In this document: positions 34,101 to 46,100 of the stretch, one piece after another
Layout: each line of letters opens with the position of its first letter
Numbering within the stretch: position 1 is the first letter of the stretch
Assembly (NCBI GenBank): GCA_020536535.1
Contig: JAHLWZ010000359.1
Coordinates: forward strand, 33,032 to 97,031
Length of the DNA: 64,000 bases
Source of the DNA: Pelomyxa schiedti
Taxonomy: Eukaryota > Evosea > Pelobiontida > Pelomyxidae
Direction: 5' to 3'
Translations under genes and position numbers: made by a program
The notes under the pieces: model-generated
Seen by the model: the letters and a program-made list of their open reading frames with translations, nothing else
Database searches by the model: none
What the model was told of the DNA's origin: nothing

Positions 34101-37100
34101 GGGTGCAAGGTTTGGTTGGTCGGACGGTACATCAGACAGAATGAAGTTCGAGAATGACTGTAGGACAGCAATATTTAGGCCAAATAAAATGGGTTTCAGT
34201 TGAATTCTTGTTCCATCAAAGTTTTGAAACTTGGATCCATCAGAAAACCCAAAAGGGAAAAAGCTCAATACCATGAAGTCGCTAACGAGCACAGTTAGGG
34301 GAGGGAGTGAAAGTTCTGAGCTCAGCAAGAGTGAATTGGGGTTTAAGGTTGAAACGAGAACTGTGGGATATTTGTGTCTATCATAGGCCTTATGTAGAAC
34401 GCAAAGATAGTTGGTTGATACGTAACACAACATCGAATTCTGGAGATTGTCATCTCTAAGGATGAAAAAGGGGCGAGAAAACTGAATTCTTGTAATCTAG
34501 TACAGTGAGCAATGATAGGAAATTGGATTTCAGTGTTATCTCTTGCTCTTTTACTGTATCCTCAACAAGAGAAATTGATACTGGGAATGAAAAGTGAGGT
34601 GGTTTGTATTACTGCTGAAACTCACATTGATTGACCGCGACAAATAATGACATCATCCCTCGGGAATCTGACTTGAAAAGTGGGAGTAAGGCCTGCACAT
34701 ACTTCAGCACAGGGGCACTCAAACGTCCACATATTTCTGGTAAAAACGCTCCAACAAATGCCGGCTATTTTTTTTTAAGAGACTAGAGGATGTGGGAAGT
34801 TTGTGAGATACAGATTCGTCCAATATACAAGAGATTTCGTTGTCATCTATGGGGTCAACAATACCAGGACCAATGAAACGAACAAAGGGATCCAAAAACT
34901 TCCTAGAAATGCCCTGTAATAATGTGAACAACCATGATGTGTGCATTACGTCACCTACATCTGTAGAAAATGAAGCCTTCGCCGTTCTGGAGGCCTCAGT
35001 TGTCCCATTAGTGAAGCATGACAATCCACAGCAAGAATAGAAATTTGGATCAGATGAACCCTGGTGGTTGAGTAGACAAAGAGTGGGCATTGGTTGCCCG
35101 TGCTTGTGGGATACGGTAATAAACTCAGTTTCTTCATTGGATACTCGTAAGGGAATGTGAAATTGGTACAAAATACCGTTGGGCTCCCAAGTCTTCACAG
35201 AAAGTTGCGAGAACGAGAGAAGTGCCGCAGACGCGTTGTGAGAGTAATCAGTGGTGACAAAGAAACGTAATTCCGTCACACAGAATTCTAACTTCCTTAC
35301 TGGCGGTGGAGGGACTCTAAAAAAGTGTTATACTGTCGGGTGTTCGGTTTTGTCAATCCTACCTGAGAACAGAGTCAGAATTGGAAGGGATCACCACAGA
35401 GAGGTTAATTGTCCCCAGCAGGTATGCAGATTCCAAGGTCCCTGTTGAGTGTGGAGGGTCTCTGAGGCATCCATAAGTAAGGAATCAAAGGGGCAGTTAC
35501 AAAGAGGATTATACTTGGGCACTATTGGAGGTGCTGCACTCTTCGATTTTTGGAATGATTCTAACTGGGTCCCAACTGATTGCCACATAGTAATAAATGA
35601 TGAAGCAAGTGGCGCACTCCACACCATTTTAACTGGTGCCAGTTCGAGTTTGTGAGAAGTGGCTAATGGGTGGGAAATGGACAAATTATGAGATAAAAAG
35701 ATCATTCAGAAAGTATGTACTTGAGAGGATAAATGAATATTGCATTGCTTTTTTAGTACTGCAATCACAAGCTATCTTTCCACAATCATGCACAAGTTCT
35801 AACACAATAGTCTATTGCGAAATTGGTCAGCTGAAATGTAAGTAGAAAAAACCTCATCGAGTTGACTAGAAGGAGCCTCTTCAATGCCTATAAGAAGATT
35901 ACAAATTGGAGATTATGGCATCAAAGTACTGGTAATGGCAGCAACTCGATCAATTGAAAAAGTCACTTGATCAGAAAGGGAAAAGGAAGTGTTTCTTATT
36001 TGTAGTGCAAACAATCTATGGGCCTTTGTTCCTTTATCAGGTACAACAGGAAGTTCAACATCAATTAAGACATCCTGAAATTCAACTGCAACAGTCAATG
36101 TCTTGTTCATTTGTCACTTCATCCCAAGAAAGTAGCAACAAGGAGACTTACCAGTGGAACACTGGAAGCAGTTTCCTTTTCAGCTAGTTTTGCCTGTTTT
36201 TTGTTTTGGTGAGAGGTGCGGGTAGAACAAGGAAAACAACTAAAAAAATGGAAAATGTACAGTAATGACAGTCTCATCCTGGGATTGACTGGCAGGAGTG
36301 CAGCTACTCACATTTGCCACAGAACATACTGAGGGAGCTGGCACTGACCATTTGTCAATTACAGAACATATTTGCCTTAACAGAGCAGGAAAGGTTTCTG
36401 GTATGTGCAGGTGAAATTGGTTCTGCAGTTTCGTTTGCATATAGCTTTAAGAAGAGACTTCATACAGGAATTGGTGAATTGGATGCAATAGAAATAGTTG
36501 TTGGTCGTTCGCGCTCATCGAAAGTGAGTGTGACATTAATTTGAAGCACATCAGTGCCGCTTATCTCAAACAGAGAATGTTGTACAGAGGTGGAGTCTTA
36601 AAAGAGGGAGTCAAATTGTAAATGAGGCAAAAATTGGAACCTATTTGTGACAGCCTTACATTAGCCATCTTCAATACACGAGGTAACTGCTTTCCAGCAA
36701 GAGTACTGCCAATTGCTTTCATTTCATCCAGTGAAGAAAATGATAGTGCCTCAACATGAAGTACTAATGTGGACTCTCTATCGGTTTTGAGGTGACAGGA
36801 AAGTTTTGGTGTAAAAATGGCTCACCCCAAGTCAATCTGAAAAGTGATATTTGAAACTTCCAACTTGAGGCTGAATATCGCACTAGTAATAACGGTTGAG
36901 AGAGTTTCCTGTGCTTGTATACCAATTTCGCTGTCATCTTCATCCTCCTCCTCATCTTCATATCCACTGGTGATTATTTGAGTTTCTCATCTAAAAGATA
37001 CACCAACCTTTGAGGAAGGTTTGAAGTATGTGGAGCATCAGCAGTTCTCGGCTTGAACGCTGCTTGAGGTGGTTGAGGTGGCTGAGAGGTGACACCCAAA

Positions 37101-37503
37101 GCAAGATTGACACCATGTACTTCTACATGTGAAATGCCAGGGTCACCCGATGTGTTGTGCCAGTAGAGGTGCAATTTGAGCATTTGTATTTTACATGAAA
37201 CCACCGTCAAAGGGTACATGCCAGGCGACAACAAAGTATTGAGTACCTAGTGGTTTTTTTAAAAAAAACCCATTAAATACGTGAAAGTAAAAAAAAAAAA
37301 AAAGGGGAAAAAACCCCCAAAAAAAGACAGACAGCATGAGGCCCCCCAAAAAACAAACAAACCTCTACGTTGACTTCCACGTTCTCCAACTTGGCCTCGG
37401 CGTTGCCGTTTTGGTCAGACAGCACCACGCACAACCCGCTGTCGAACCCCGGCCGCAGCCACGGCGACAGCAGCCTGCCGACGAACATCCTCACGCCCGA
37501 CAT
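31116..37503 (-). CDS. ATG2: ATG2, autophagy lipid-transfer protein
   Basis: A bridge-like protein that moves lipids from ER to the growing phagophore. The N-terminus has a chorein-type segment: FVGRLLSPWLRPGFDSG, GNAEAKLENVEVNVEVLN, then SPGMYPLTVVSCKIQMLKLH. The middle is split into many exons and is poorly conserved. Near the C-terminus KKVEVEINYRPFNVKEHL matches the IxIDYKPKxVDY signature, and EAAKLFPLQKARLTLREIKL matches the LFPLDGAxxTLRxIxL helix of the ATG2 family. The end KVPGVVIRPAIGVAGAATV with SLMPKSRRISEKIYK corresponds to the conserved AVIRPxIGATEAxxKTLLG...EDKYK of ATG2 rather than VPS13. Size (6.4 kb with many introns) also fits ATG2 better than the larger VPS13. The start is uncertain: ATGs at 37503 and 37491 and an Ala-rich upstream extension are all in frame. 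The final 60 residues are low complexity. Confidence 0.8.
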
Positions 37504-38312
37504 GATCGCGCTCGTCGCCGCCGACGCCGCGGTGCTCGCTGCCGTCGTCAGCGCCGCCGACGCCGCCGTCACCGCCATCTTGGACACCGCGCTCGCCGCT
37601 CGCCGCACGTACCACATTTGTTCTTGCTCGGATTGCTTTGCAAACGGGGTCCAACTTGGTGGGGTTTGCCACTCAGAGGAGGGTAAAAAGGATTGTTGGA
37701 ACCAACTGTACCAAGTTTTAACCCAGTCAACAGCTAACTTGGGACCCAACCCTGTTAGACAAACCCCTAACAAAAATGTCCAACAGCAACACTGTGGCGA
37801 GGTGTGATGGATTTCTATACGAGTTTCCCCTGCGCCACAAGCACAAACCATCAAGATATTTTAAATCAGTTGTTGGTGCAACCTGTGATTCGGAAAATGC
37901 TGAAACCAAAGGGTTAACAGCAACTTGAATCTCATTCCACCATCGTTGGCACATTGCCTGGAATCTAAACATCCTCATGATAGTAAACTCCAATACCCTC
38001 CTAAACCTGCAGATCCCTCCAAACTACCACAACCAAAGAAGATGCTAACACTATGCTAATACAATTATTAATTATCTGTGAAGGGTGCATGAGCTCTCAC
38101 ACTTTTTGAAACTTCTGAATGAGTCACTGGCAATTGCCACATTTGGACTACTGGTATCTGTCAAAAGCCCTTTTCACAATCTCTCCTTTGTTTGCCCTGG
38201 TCAGTATATTTCGGGTGGACTTAGTTTGAACCCACTATTCCCCAACAACTGACATTGTCACTTCAGTGGGACGCGATGATGATTTCTGTGAACATTTTTT
38301 TCATTCGACGCA
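37504..38312. other. Intergenic, divergent promoter region, no gene seen
   Basis: About 800 bp between ATG2 and member B of the intronless family. The minus-strand frame from the ATG2 start extends upstream (Ala/Ser/Thr-rich, then Trp-rich) but looks fortuitous. The plus-strand frame at 37370-37807 is an antisense shadow. I see no supported gene. Confidence 0.5.
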
Positions 38313-39536
38313 ATGAGCCTTGTCAAACAACCAAACAAAGTAGTGACAACATACACGAGGTGCACGTGCCGAGAACAGTTCGCGGCCCTTTTGGCATCGT
38401 CTGTTTCAAGGTGCGGGGCCAGCAGCCCGGCCCACGGCGTGTCCTGCAACTCCCAACTGATGCGCAGCTTGTGGTGCGATCTAGTTATGGGATACACTGA
38501 CCACTTCGCACTTGTCCTCGAGCCAACATCCCACCGCGCTGCCGACAGGGAGCGGGTCACCGTCTCGTTTGGCGTGTCACCCATAATGATGGGTATCACG
38601 CATTCTCCGAGCATAACTGGTGGGCGTGTGGAGCATGCTTACAAGTGGCTTGGGCCTGATGCGCGTCTGCTGTACAAGGTCGACAGGGAGCAGGCGCTTG
38701 ACGTGTCACTATGTCTTGCCTCCTCTTCTGATGACGACGAGGGTGTGCCCCTTGGGTCATCTTTGGTGGCCTTCTCTCTGGGTATCAATGGAAAGTGGCT
38801 TGTCATGTGTGAGATTTCCCTTATCCATCCCGGGGGGCAGAATCTGAGCGTAACAGATATACAGGCGCTGCAACGGGGGGAAAAAGCAGCCCCTGTTGTT
38901 GTTCCATATCGAACGGGCTCCTTCGCCGGCTCCCACGAAGTGATGATGAACAACGCAAACCGAGATGAGGCCTTTGTGTCGAGTACCATTGGCGAAACCG
39001 CCAATTTCACGCTCGTCGACGTTGCTCAGACCCACAAGACCAACACACTGGTGGTTGTGAGCTCCACACAGTGTTCCTTTCCTGCATGGATAGCGTACCA
39101 GAATGTTGTTGTCCAGAGGAGGGCTAGTGGTGAGGTTGTCTACGTGGTCAATCTGCACCTGCTTTCTCAGGGGGACGAAGAGAGGGCTAAGCCTCTATTT
39201 CTGGTGGAATCATCCACTCCTGACACAATGACACAGATTGCCAAAGAGTGTGACAACCTCTCACAAGTCAGTTCGTCACTGTTCTGTGTGTGCTGCAGGG
39301 ACACGTTCCAGCTGTGGGACTGCAACAACACAACACACCCACTGCGGTCTGTGTCCATCACCAGCGATGCTGATGCCTGTCACATCAAACAAGCTGTTGG
39401 TGGAAGTGGTTTCTTGTTTGTCCTCAGAGATGACAACAAGGTCACGGTGATGGAGGCATTGTCTGGCACAACTGTGCTCACATTCGAGGTCACACGCCCC
39501 ATTACCTGGATCAACTCAAGCTCCTCCTTGTTGTGA
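38313..39536 (+). CDS. Intronless beta-propeller-like family protein, member B
   Basis: A single frame of 407 codons from ATG 38313, related along its length to member A at 29558-30895 (shared segments listed there). Particular features: a RCTCREQFAALLASSVSRCG motif near the N-terminus, MRSLWCDLVMGYTDHF (in A, LRVLWNWIMGHSRFY), a short Asp/Ser-rich loop (SSSDDDEG), and C-terminal strands ending VLTFEVTRPITWIN. No membrane helix or signal peptide is seen. The two copies are diverged to perhaps a quarter to a third identity by eye, so this is an old duplication rather than a recent tandem one. Between them lies ATG2 on the other strand. Function unknown. Confidence 0.75.
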   Translation: MSLVKQPNKVVTTYTRCTCREQFAALLASSVSRCGASSPAHGVSCNSQLMRSLWCDLVMGYTDHFALVLEPTSHRAADRERVTVSFGVSPIMMGITHSPSITGGRVEHAYKWLGPDARLLYKVDREQALDVSLCLASSSDDDEGVPLGSSLVAFSLGINGKWLVMCEISLIHPGGQNLSVTDIQALQRGEKAAPVVVPYRTGSFAGSHEVMMNNANRDEAFVSSTIGETANFTLVDVAQTHKTNTLVVVSSTQCSFPAWIAYQNVVVQRRASGEVVYVVNLHLLSQGDEERAKPLFLVESSTPDTMTQIAKECDNLSQVSSSLFCVCCRDTFQLWDCNNTTHPLRSVSITSDADACHIKQAVGGSGFLFVLRDDNKVTVMEALSGTTVLTFEVTRPITWINSSSSLL

Positions 39537-39687
39537 CCAAAGAATGCAATGAACCCAAGTAAGATTTGTCTTCATTTGCTGGCATAAAAAGACCAACCAC
39601 TGTGGTGATGCGTTTACTTTGGCTCGCTGCAAAACCTGGAAATTCAAAAAAAAGTTTGCAAATCTTTTCGTCAAGAAAATTAATAGA

Positions 39688-42347
39688 ATGAGCGCGGCCC
39701 GGGAGGCGTTATCGAGCACCGCTGCAGCGGCCACAGCAACCATAACAACCGTCTCCTCGGGCTTTTCGCAGCTGGTGACCTCCACGCCCTCTTCGTCGGC
39801 TTCTTCCTCCACGTCTCCCCCCACCGGAACGCCCATGTTGGTCGCCTCAGCGACCCCGTCGCCGTCCGCAACGCCCACGGGGAGCGCAACCAATGCCTCC
39901 TCGTCTTCGCCTTCCTCCTCGTCCTCCTCGGGCGCGGCGGCGTCGTCGGGCTCGTGTACGACCACGACGACGACGAGCGCCGCGGCGTCGTGCTCTTCGA
40001 CGACCGCGACGTCGGCCCCGCCGTCGTCGGCTTCGTCTGTTGCGGGGATAGCGGCCGACAGCGCGACGATAAAGGCGCAGGCCAATTTGTTCAACCAGGG
40101 GTTTTCGTCGTTCATGAGCAGTGGCGACTTCAGCGATTTGACGATCTGTTTGGGAGACAGGCGTTTTCCTGTGCACCAAATCATCTTGGCTTACAGCTCC
40201 AAATTCTTCCGGCGGATTCTCAGGCAGCTGAACGAGTGTGTCTGAACATCACTTATGGGGAGTAGTGGTGATACCCCATCTTACTTTCACCTTCCTCTTT
40301 TTTTTTTTTTTTTTTCCCCATCCTCAAGAGCGGCCCAAGTTGAAGCTGTAAAATTACCACCAACTGAGACAACGTCATCTTCAACAAAAGAGGATCACTC
40401 ACACCGCCATAGGAAACACTCAAGAACTAGTTCTGCTTCATCGGTTCTTACAGGTAAACTTTTCCAATTCCTAATTTTACACAAACACATTCCACTAAGA
40501 TTCCAACTCGGCAACCAGTAACAAACGCCCATCGACAACACCCCCTGTAGTCACTCTCGAACTTCCTGCAAGTGCTACTATTGTATGTTTTCTTCTTTTT
40601 TTTCCACCTGTGTAATGAGTGCAAAATTTTATGAAGGTTGACTTTGAACTCATGCTTAAGTTCATTTATGATGGAGATGTAACAGTGACAGAAGTGAATG
40701 CCATCCCCTTCATGAAAATGGCTAATTACTTTGAAGTCAAGGCGTTAAAAAAGCTGGCGGGAGAATATCTTGCCAGGTATCTCCCAGAAATAAATCCATG
40801 TATGAGCTAATTGTATTGGCGATTCGAGAGACTAAGACCCATCCCCCTTACACAGGCACATCACCAGAGAGAATGCTCTCTCCATGCTGCAACGAGCTGT
40901 GGAGTTTGGAGCTGAAGAAGTTCAGACTAAATGCCTTGGTATGAAGATAGAGGACCTGCACTCTTTCGATGCACGTGTTTCTTACAGTTTTCAGGCACAA
41001 TTTCAAAGCACTTCAGTCAATTAATTGAAGACGAAGGTGTAGATCCCTTCCTTTCTCTCCCTTGGAACATCATGGTATTCTAGAAAGATGTAGGCTAAAG
41101 GTGCTAATTTACTGTCTAGATAGCACTGCTAAGCCAAGACAACTTGATTACAACAAGTGAACATTTGGTATACGCAACTGCTTGCCAATATGTGGAATCA
41201 AACTCTAGCAAACTCACATCCGTGCAAGTTGACAACTTATTTGAAACTGTCCGATTCCCCTTGATGACAGTTGAGCAGCTGGAGGAAGCTACACTCAACG
41301 CCTTGGTTCCAAGGTATTATTGTTTCTCGTATTGCACTCCCACTACCACAAGTAAAAATTAGATACCTGTTGACTGAAGCAATGCTCCACAAATTAAAAA
41401 GACATGAAAATGCGGGTGCCCCAGCTACTCCCACTACAGACAAGAAACCAGCTGTATGTCAGATTTCCTGGCAATGTTGGTACTAACACTGGATTTTTCA
41501 AGGCACCCACAGGAAAAGATGTTCTAACAAAGGAAACTGTAAAGGATACTGCCAAAGAGGCTGAAGAAAAAAAAAAAGCTGCCATGCTCAAACGGTATTC
41601 ATTTCATTACATCAGTCTTTTAATTGTAACACTTTCACAGGCAAACCCCACGAGCTGCATTTGCTATCTCCCTGGAGTACACCCATGACTTTGATGAAAA
41701 TGGGCTTTTTTACTGCATTGGTACAAGCAATAAAAAAGAGGAGTGGACAAATCCAGCTCACCGCGGAAGAGTCCGTATAGCATGTTCTTCTCAGGTCTCA
41801 CTTGCGATTCCTTTTTCTTTCTTACACGTCAAAGGAAAAGGGCGATGTATTTGATATACTTGATAGGAACCCTCGGGAGTTCTGGACAGCCGATGTTCCT
41901 GCCTCCTGGGTTTGCATAAACCTTGGTTCAGGGAGATCATTTGTTCCGAATTACTATACACTGAGACATGGCTGTATTAACTCGTAGTCTTTCCTCTTTC
42001 CCGTTTAACCAAGATTTTCAGGTAACTCTAAGGCCGACTGCCTAAGAAACTGGCTTTTACAGGGCTCAAACGATGGCCACAATTGGACTGTAATTCTGAG
42101 GCACACTGATGATACTTCTCTCACATCGAACTTTGCCACAGCCAGTTGGCCAATAACAAACTGCACACAGTCCTATCGGTATTTCCGCATACTACAAACC
42201 GGTAAGACACACTTTTTTAGGGACTCTGTGTCATCATTCTGACGATTATGTTTAGGACACAACAGTGCTAACCACAACTTCCTGGCTATTTCTGGTATTG
42301 AGATTTATGGGGATCTCTACGAGGCCAAGAAAACAACTTCATCCTGA
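39688..42347 (+). CDS. BTB-BACK protein with C-terminal F5/8-type (discoidin-like) domain
   Basis: Probably a substrate adaptor for a cullin-3 ubiquitin ligase. ATG 39688 opens about 120 residues of Ala/Ser/Thr/Pro runs. The BTB domain starts FMSSGDFSDLTICLGDRRF, with VHQIILAYSSKFFRRI. A Ser/Thr/His-rich insertion (HSHRHRKHSRTSS) interrupts the BTB fold before VDFELMLKFIYDGDVTV and KALKKLAGEYL. BACK-like helices follow (RENALSMLQRAVEFGAE, EHLVYATACQYVES). The C-terminal domain contains FDENGLFYCIGT, NPAHRGRVRI, VPNYYTLRHG, LRNWLLQGSNDGHNWTV and YRYFRILQTGHNSANHNF, ending IEIYGDL. This matches the galactose-binding-like module found in HECTD1 and many amoebozoan BTB proteins. At least ten short introns. 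All motifs complete. Confidence 0.88.
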
Positions 42348-42599
42348 GGCATTGCAACACCACATGCATTCAATTTTGTGTAATATCACCGCTTGTTGTA
42401 CTTACACTCTACATTCAATAAACAACACCCCATTTTTAATGTCCTCCCACTGTTTGGGATCTAAATCAGAATAGAATAAAGAAGCCACTACAGAAACTTC
42501 TCCACCAAAAACCACCCACCCAGTCTATGAAAATAATTACAGCTGTGTAACCGTACAAACAAACAACCCCCGCCACAGCCAGCCAACGGACAAAGGCCA

Positions 42600-42875
42600 A
42601 TGCCCAAGATTGTAGACGACTTGGGCACAGCGTGGAAGTGGCGGGACTACTGGGGCACCGCGTGGCACCACAGAAAGACGCTTCTGCGCCTCAACAAGGC
42701 CAAGCGTTGGTTTGTCGTCAACTGCTGCTGTTGCTGTGGGGCGGCAAAGCCCCCCAAGAAGCGCAACAGCACTAGCACTACCACTACCACTTCCGCCACG
42801 ACCACGGCAGCAGTGGGTCCGCGTGGAACTATGTCGCCCACTACTGAAAGAAGCCCCCTGGTTAGTGACAATTGA
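42600..42875 (+). CDS. Small protein with five-Cys cluster, unknown
   Basis: A 91-codon single-exon frame from ATG 42600. The N-terminal half is basic and Trp-rich (WKWRDYWGTAWHHRKTLL, then KRWFVVN). CCCCCG followed by KPPKKR looks like a palmitoylated membrane-attachment cluster with an adjacent polybasic patch. The C-terminus is a Thr/Ser-rich tail. No family recognised. About 250 bp downstream of the BTB gene on the same strand. Confidence 0.5.
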   Translation: MPKIVDDLGTAWKWRDYWGTAWHHRKTLLRLNKAKRWFVVNCCCCCGAAKPPKKRNSTSTTTTTSATTTAAVGPRGTMSPTTERSPLVSDN

Positions 42876-43162
42876 GGGATATACATCCCTCCCCAGTTGT
42901 TGGCTTTTTCAGTTGGAAGTGGAATTGCCTTGGGTGCAGTAATGCCAAGGGGGGAAAGGAGTGATGAAGATGAAGAAAATCGACAATGAACGAGGAATGG
43001 CAAAAAAGAATTCTCTTGTTTCTTGCTCGTTGGGTGTTTGTTTTTGTAGTTATACAACACACAGACAGAAAATGCTGTTGAGGGACTGTACAGTATGTAC
43101 CAAATGAGATAGGGGCTGAGTTGATGAAAATTGCCCTGCTAGTCATTCCGCCTTGAAGACTA

Positions 43163-46100
43163 CTACCAGTCCGTTGGTTGGTATCTCTTGCCAACTGCCT
43201 CGGTACTAGCAAACCACAACCCATCAGGGTCATTACGGGGTCTTTTTTCAGGTAAGTGTGGTATGCAGTCGGCCTCAGTGGTGCAGCTTGCCGGTAGGGC
43301 CACTACTGGGCCAATGGGGTCCACAGCATACAGCGAGGGCGGCGGCACGGTGATGTTACCAAGGAAAGTAGTAGAAAGCACCACGACATTGTTGTTGGGC
43401 AGTGGTTGTGTCCGGCTTGCTGCTTTGGGTACAAGTTTTGGTTGAAGCTGCTGGAGGGAAGCAAGGTCTTCATATCCTTCTGGCTCTGTGGGGGTGAGGA
43501 AAAGGCTGGGGTACCGTATTACTGGTGGTGGAAGTTGTGTTGTTTTGGGTGAGAGCGGGAGTGGGAGCGGGTGTGGTGATGGTGAGTGTGCTACTGGTTG
43601 AGGGGCTACGCGTGGTTTTTTTGGAATTGGCTTGGATAGTTTGGCAATGTCCTCATATTCGCTTGTGGAGTCTTCCAAAATCTTGGGGACAGTGCTGGGT
43701 TTTGGTGCTGGCGACGGTGATGGTGTTGGTGTTGGTGTTGGTGTTGGTGTTGGTGTTGGTGTTGGTGTTGGTGTTGGTGTTGGTGATATCTTCGATTTTA
43801 CTGGCAGTGCTTCGACACTTTCATAACCACTGTCAATTAAAGATGAAGCTAAAGGGAGGCCTTTTGCACTGACAGGCTTGTCGCCAGGAGACCTTGCTTT
43901 AGAGGGATGAGAAGCAGAAACGCTTCCTTGTGCAATGGAGTCTCTGCTGGGTTTTAGAGGAAGCTGGTCATATCCCCCAGTATCTTCTTGTGGTGCTGCT
44001 TTCTTCTCAGATGCTGAACCACGACGTTCTGAAGGACGCTCTGTACTGCTGGTAGACCCTGAGTTCAAATCCGTGCCATTGTTGCTTGTACTGCCACTAC
44101 CAGTGCTACTGATGGAAACTGTACTTCCTATGACAGTGTGTTTAGGCAACTCCTCACGACTAATTCGAAGATGTAGGGTCTCAAAGTCTGGTCTCTGAGC
44201 TGGTGAATCATCCCAACACTAAAGATACATAGAAGGTAACGTGAGAGGAAAGGAAATTTATGTAATGCAAACCTGAAGCATCAAAGAGTAGATGGAAGAT
44301 GGGCAATTTGATGGAGCAGATAACTTGCACCCCCGGCTGACAAGCTCTCCAACTTCACTAGGATGTTCAATGTGAGAAAAAGGGAGTTGGCCTTCAGAAA
44401 AAATCTCCCACAAAACCTATGTTATAACATGAATTGGAAATAGTTCTGGAAGGAAGAAAAAGCATACAACTCCAAATGACCACACATCTGACAGGGTGGT
44501 GGGTGGTGTTCCTTCTATAACTTCCTTTGCTTTCCATCGTATAAATTCACTTTGTTTTGAGCGAACTTGGTTTATATGTGTCAGGCCAAAATTGGCAATC
44601 TATGTAATGTCACACACGAAAAGGAATTGTATTAAATACTTTCACTTGATAGCCTCGGGCTGTTGTCAGGTAAACTAAAGTTCGAGCACAAAGGTACTCG
44701 TGAACAATTCTGTGCCGGGCAAGATAGGCCATTCCCGCAGCCACATCCCTAAGAAAAGATTAACAACCTCCAAAAAGTACTGAGATTCACCTGGAGAGAT
44801 TGATCATAATTTGGTAAGTGAGAGGTTCCGTTTTCAAGAGTGACAATAAACTGCTTTCAGCAAACTCCGTTACAAGTGAAACTTGCTCACGGATAGTGGC
44901 GAGTCCGAAGAACTGAGAAGGGGTCACAAAGAAAAGAAAAGAAAACAAAACAAAACAAAGTAACCTGAAGAATATTGGGATGCCTCAGTGAACACATGGC
45001 AAGAGCTTCATTTTCCAAAACTTTTTGGTTTGGAGTTTCGAAAAACTGTTTTACAGCCACACAGGTCCCGTGCCAGACTCCTTTGTAGACCTTACAGCAA
45101 TTAGATTGATAATTCTAAGTTGAATGTGCAGTACTGTTCCAGAAAAACCCTTGCCGATGCATTCTTGAATTTGAACATTCTGCAGATGATGATTTTTGCA
45201 GGCGTGCAGAGAAGAGTCAAGTATAATTTTGTCTATAGAGACAGAGCTCAGCCCAAGTAATTCAAGTTGTTCTCTGTAATATATTTAATTGTCGATTTTA
45301 CTTCCTTTTCTGCGTTGCACACACTTGTGAATGGATGCCAACTCATCTAAGGAAATGTTGTTGGATTTGAAGAGCTCGATATATTGGGGCAATCCGATTT
45401 CCGTAAGATAGGTTACAATGTCCTTCCCACCTTCAAGTTCAGGGTTTTGAGTTGTTTTTCCGGACGAGTGGGTGCAGTCCAGTGAAAGTATGAACTTCTT
45501 AAGTGAGCCTTCAATTTTCCCGTATTCAACACTATTTTTTAGTGAAACAGCTATTGACTCAGTCACGGCCTCAAGGAGATGAATCTTCTCTTTCGTAAAG
45601 ATGCCTTCCACTTTATCAGCAAGCTGCACAAGATAAGAGAAGGAAATACATGTCAAAATCTTACTAAAATAATCCCTAAAGCAGGTGAATCTGCGGCTTT
45701 GATTGGCAGAACCATCACTGATTTGAAAGTAGGCTGGCCAAAAAAACACCCTGCCACTTGTCGCTAACTGAAAGTTAGAACTATTGTACGCAATTAACTT
45801 CTACGAACCTCTTCTGTATTAAAATTCGTAACATAGGAGCCTTTCTTAGTGAAATGGTCCCTGTCACCCAGAGTACCAAAAAGAACACATCCACATCTAG
45901 ATTCTTGGCGTTATTATGAGTAGCTTGCAGTATAGGTCGCTCACATGCAAGGATTAGAGGAATTATGCTGACAGTGAGTAAACTGGGGCTGCTCTTTATG
46001 AGCCAGTAGGTGACACTCAACTGGGCCAGTCAAACTCTCGGGTATACCTTCTGAATGAACGAGGGGGTAGGATCCTACTTCCCCAGTGGGGTTGACCAGC

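Noticed and set aside
31116-37503. VPS13
   Set aside because: The chorein N-terminus and lipid-transfer look suggested VPS13 at first. The C-terminal INYRP and LFPLQ..TLR segments, the VIRPAIGVAGAA...EKIYK end and the modest length fit ATG2 better.
37273-37854. Separate gene of about 190 codons at the ATG2 5' end
   Set aside because: Its second half is the ATG2 first exon. The first half is Ala/Trp-rich read-through upstream of the likely ATG without other support.
43722-43782. CRISPR-like or telomeric repeat
   Set aside because: Uniform hexamers without spacers, coding for Pro-Thr inside a gene.
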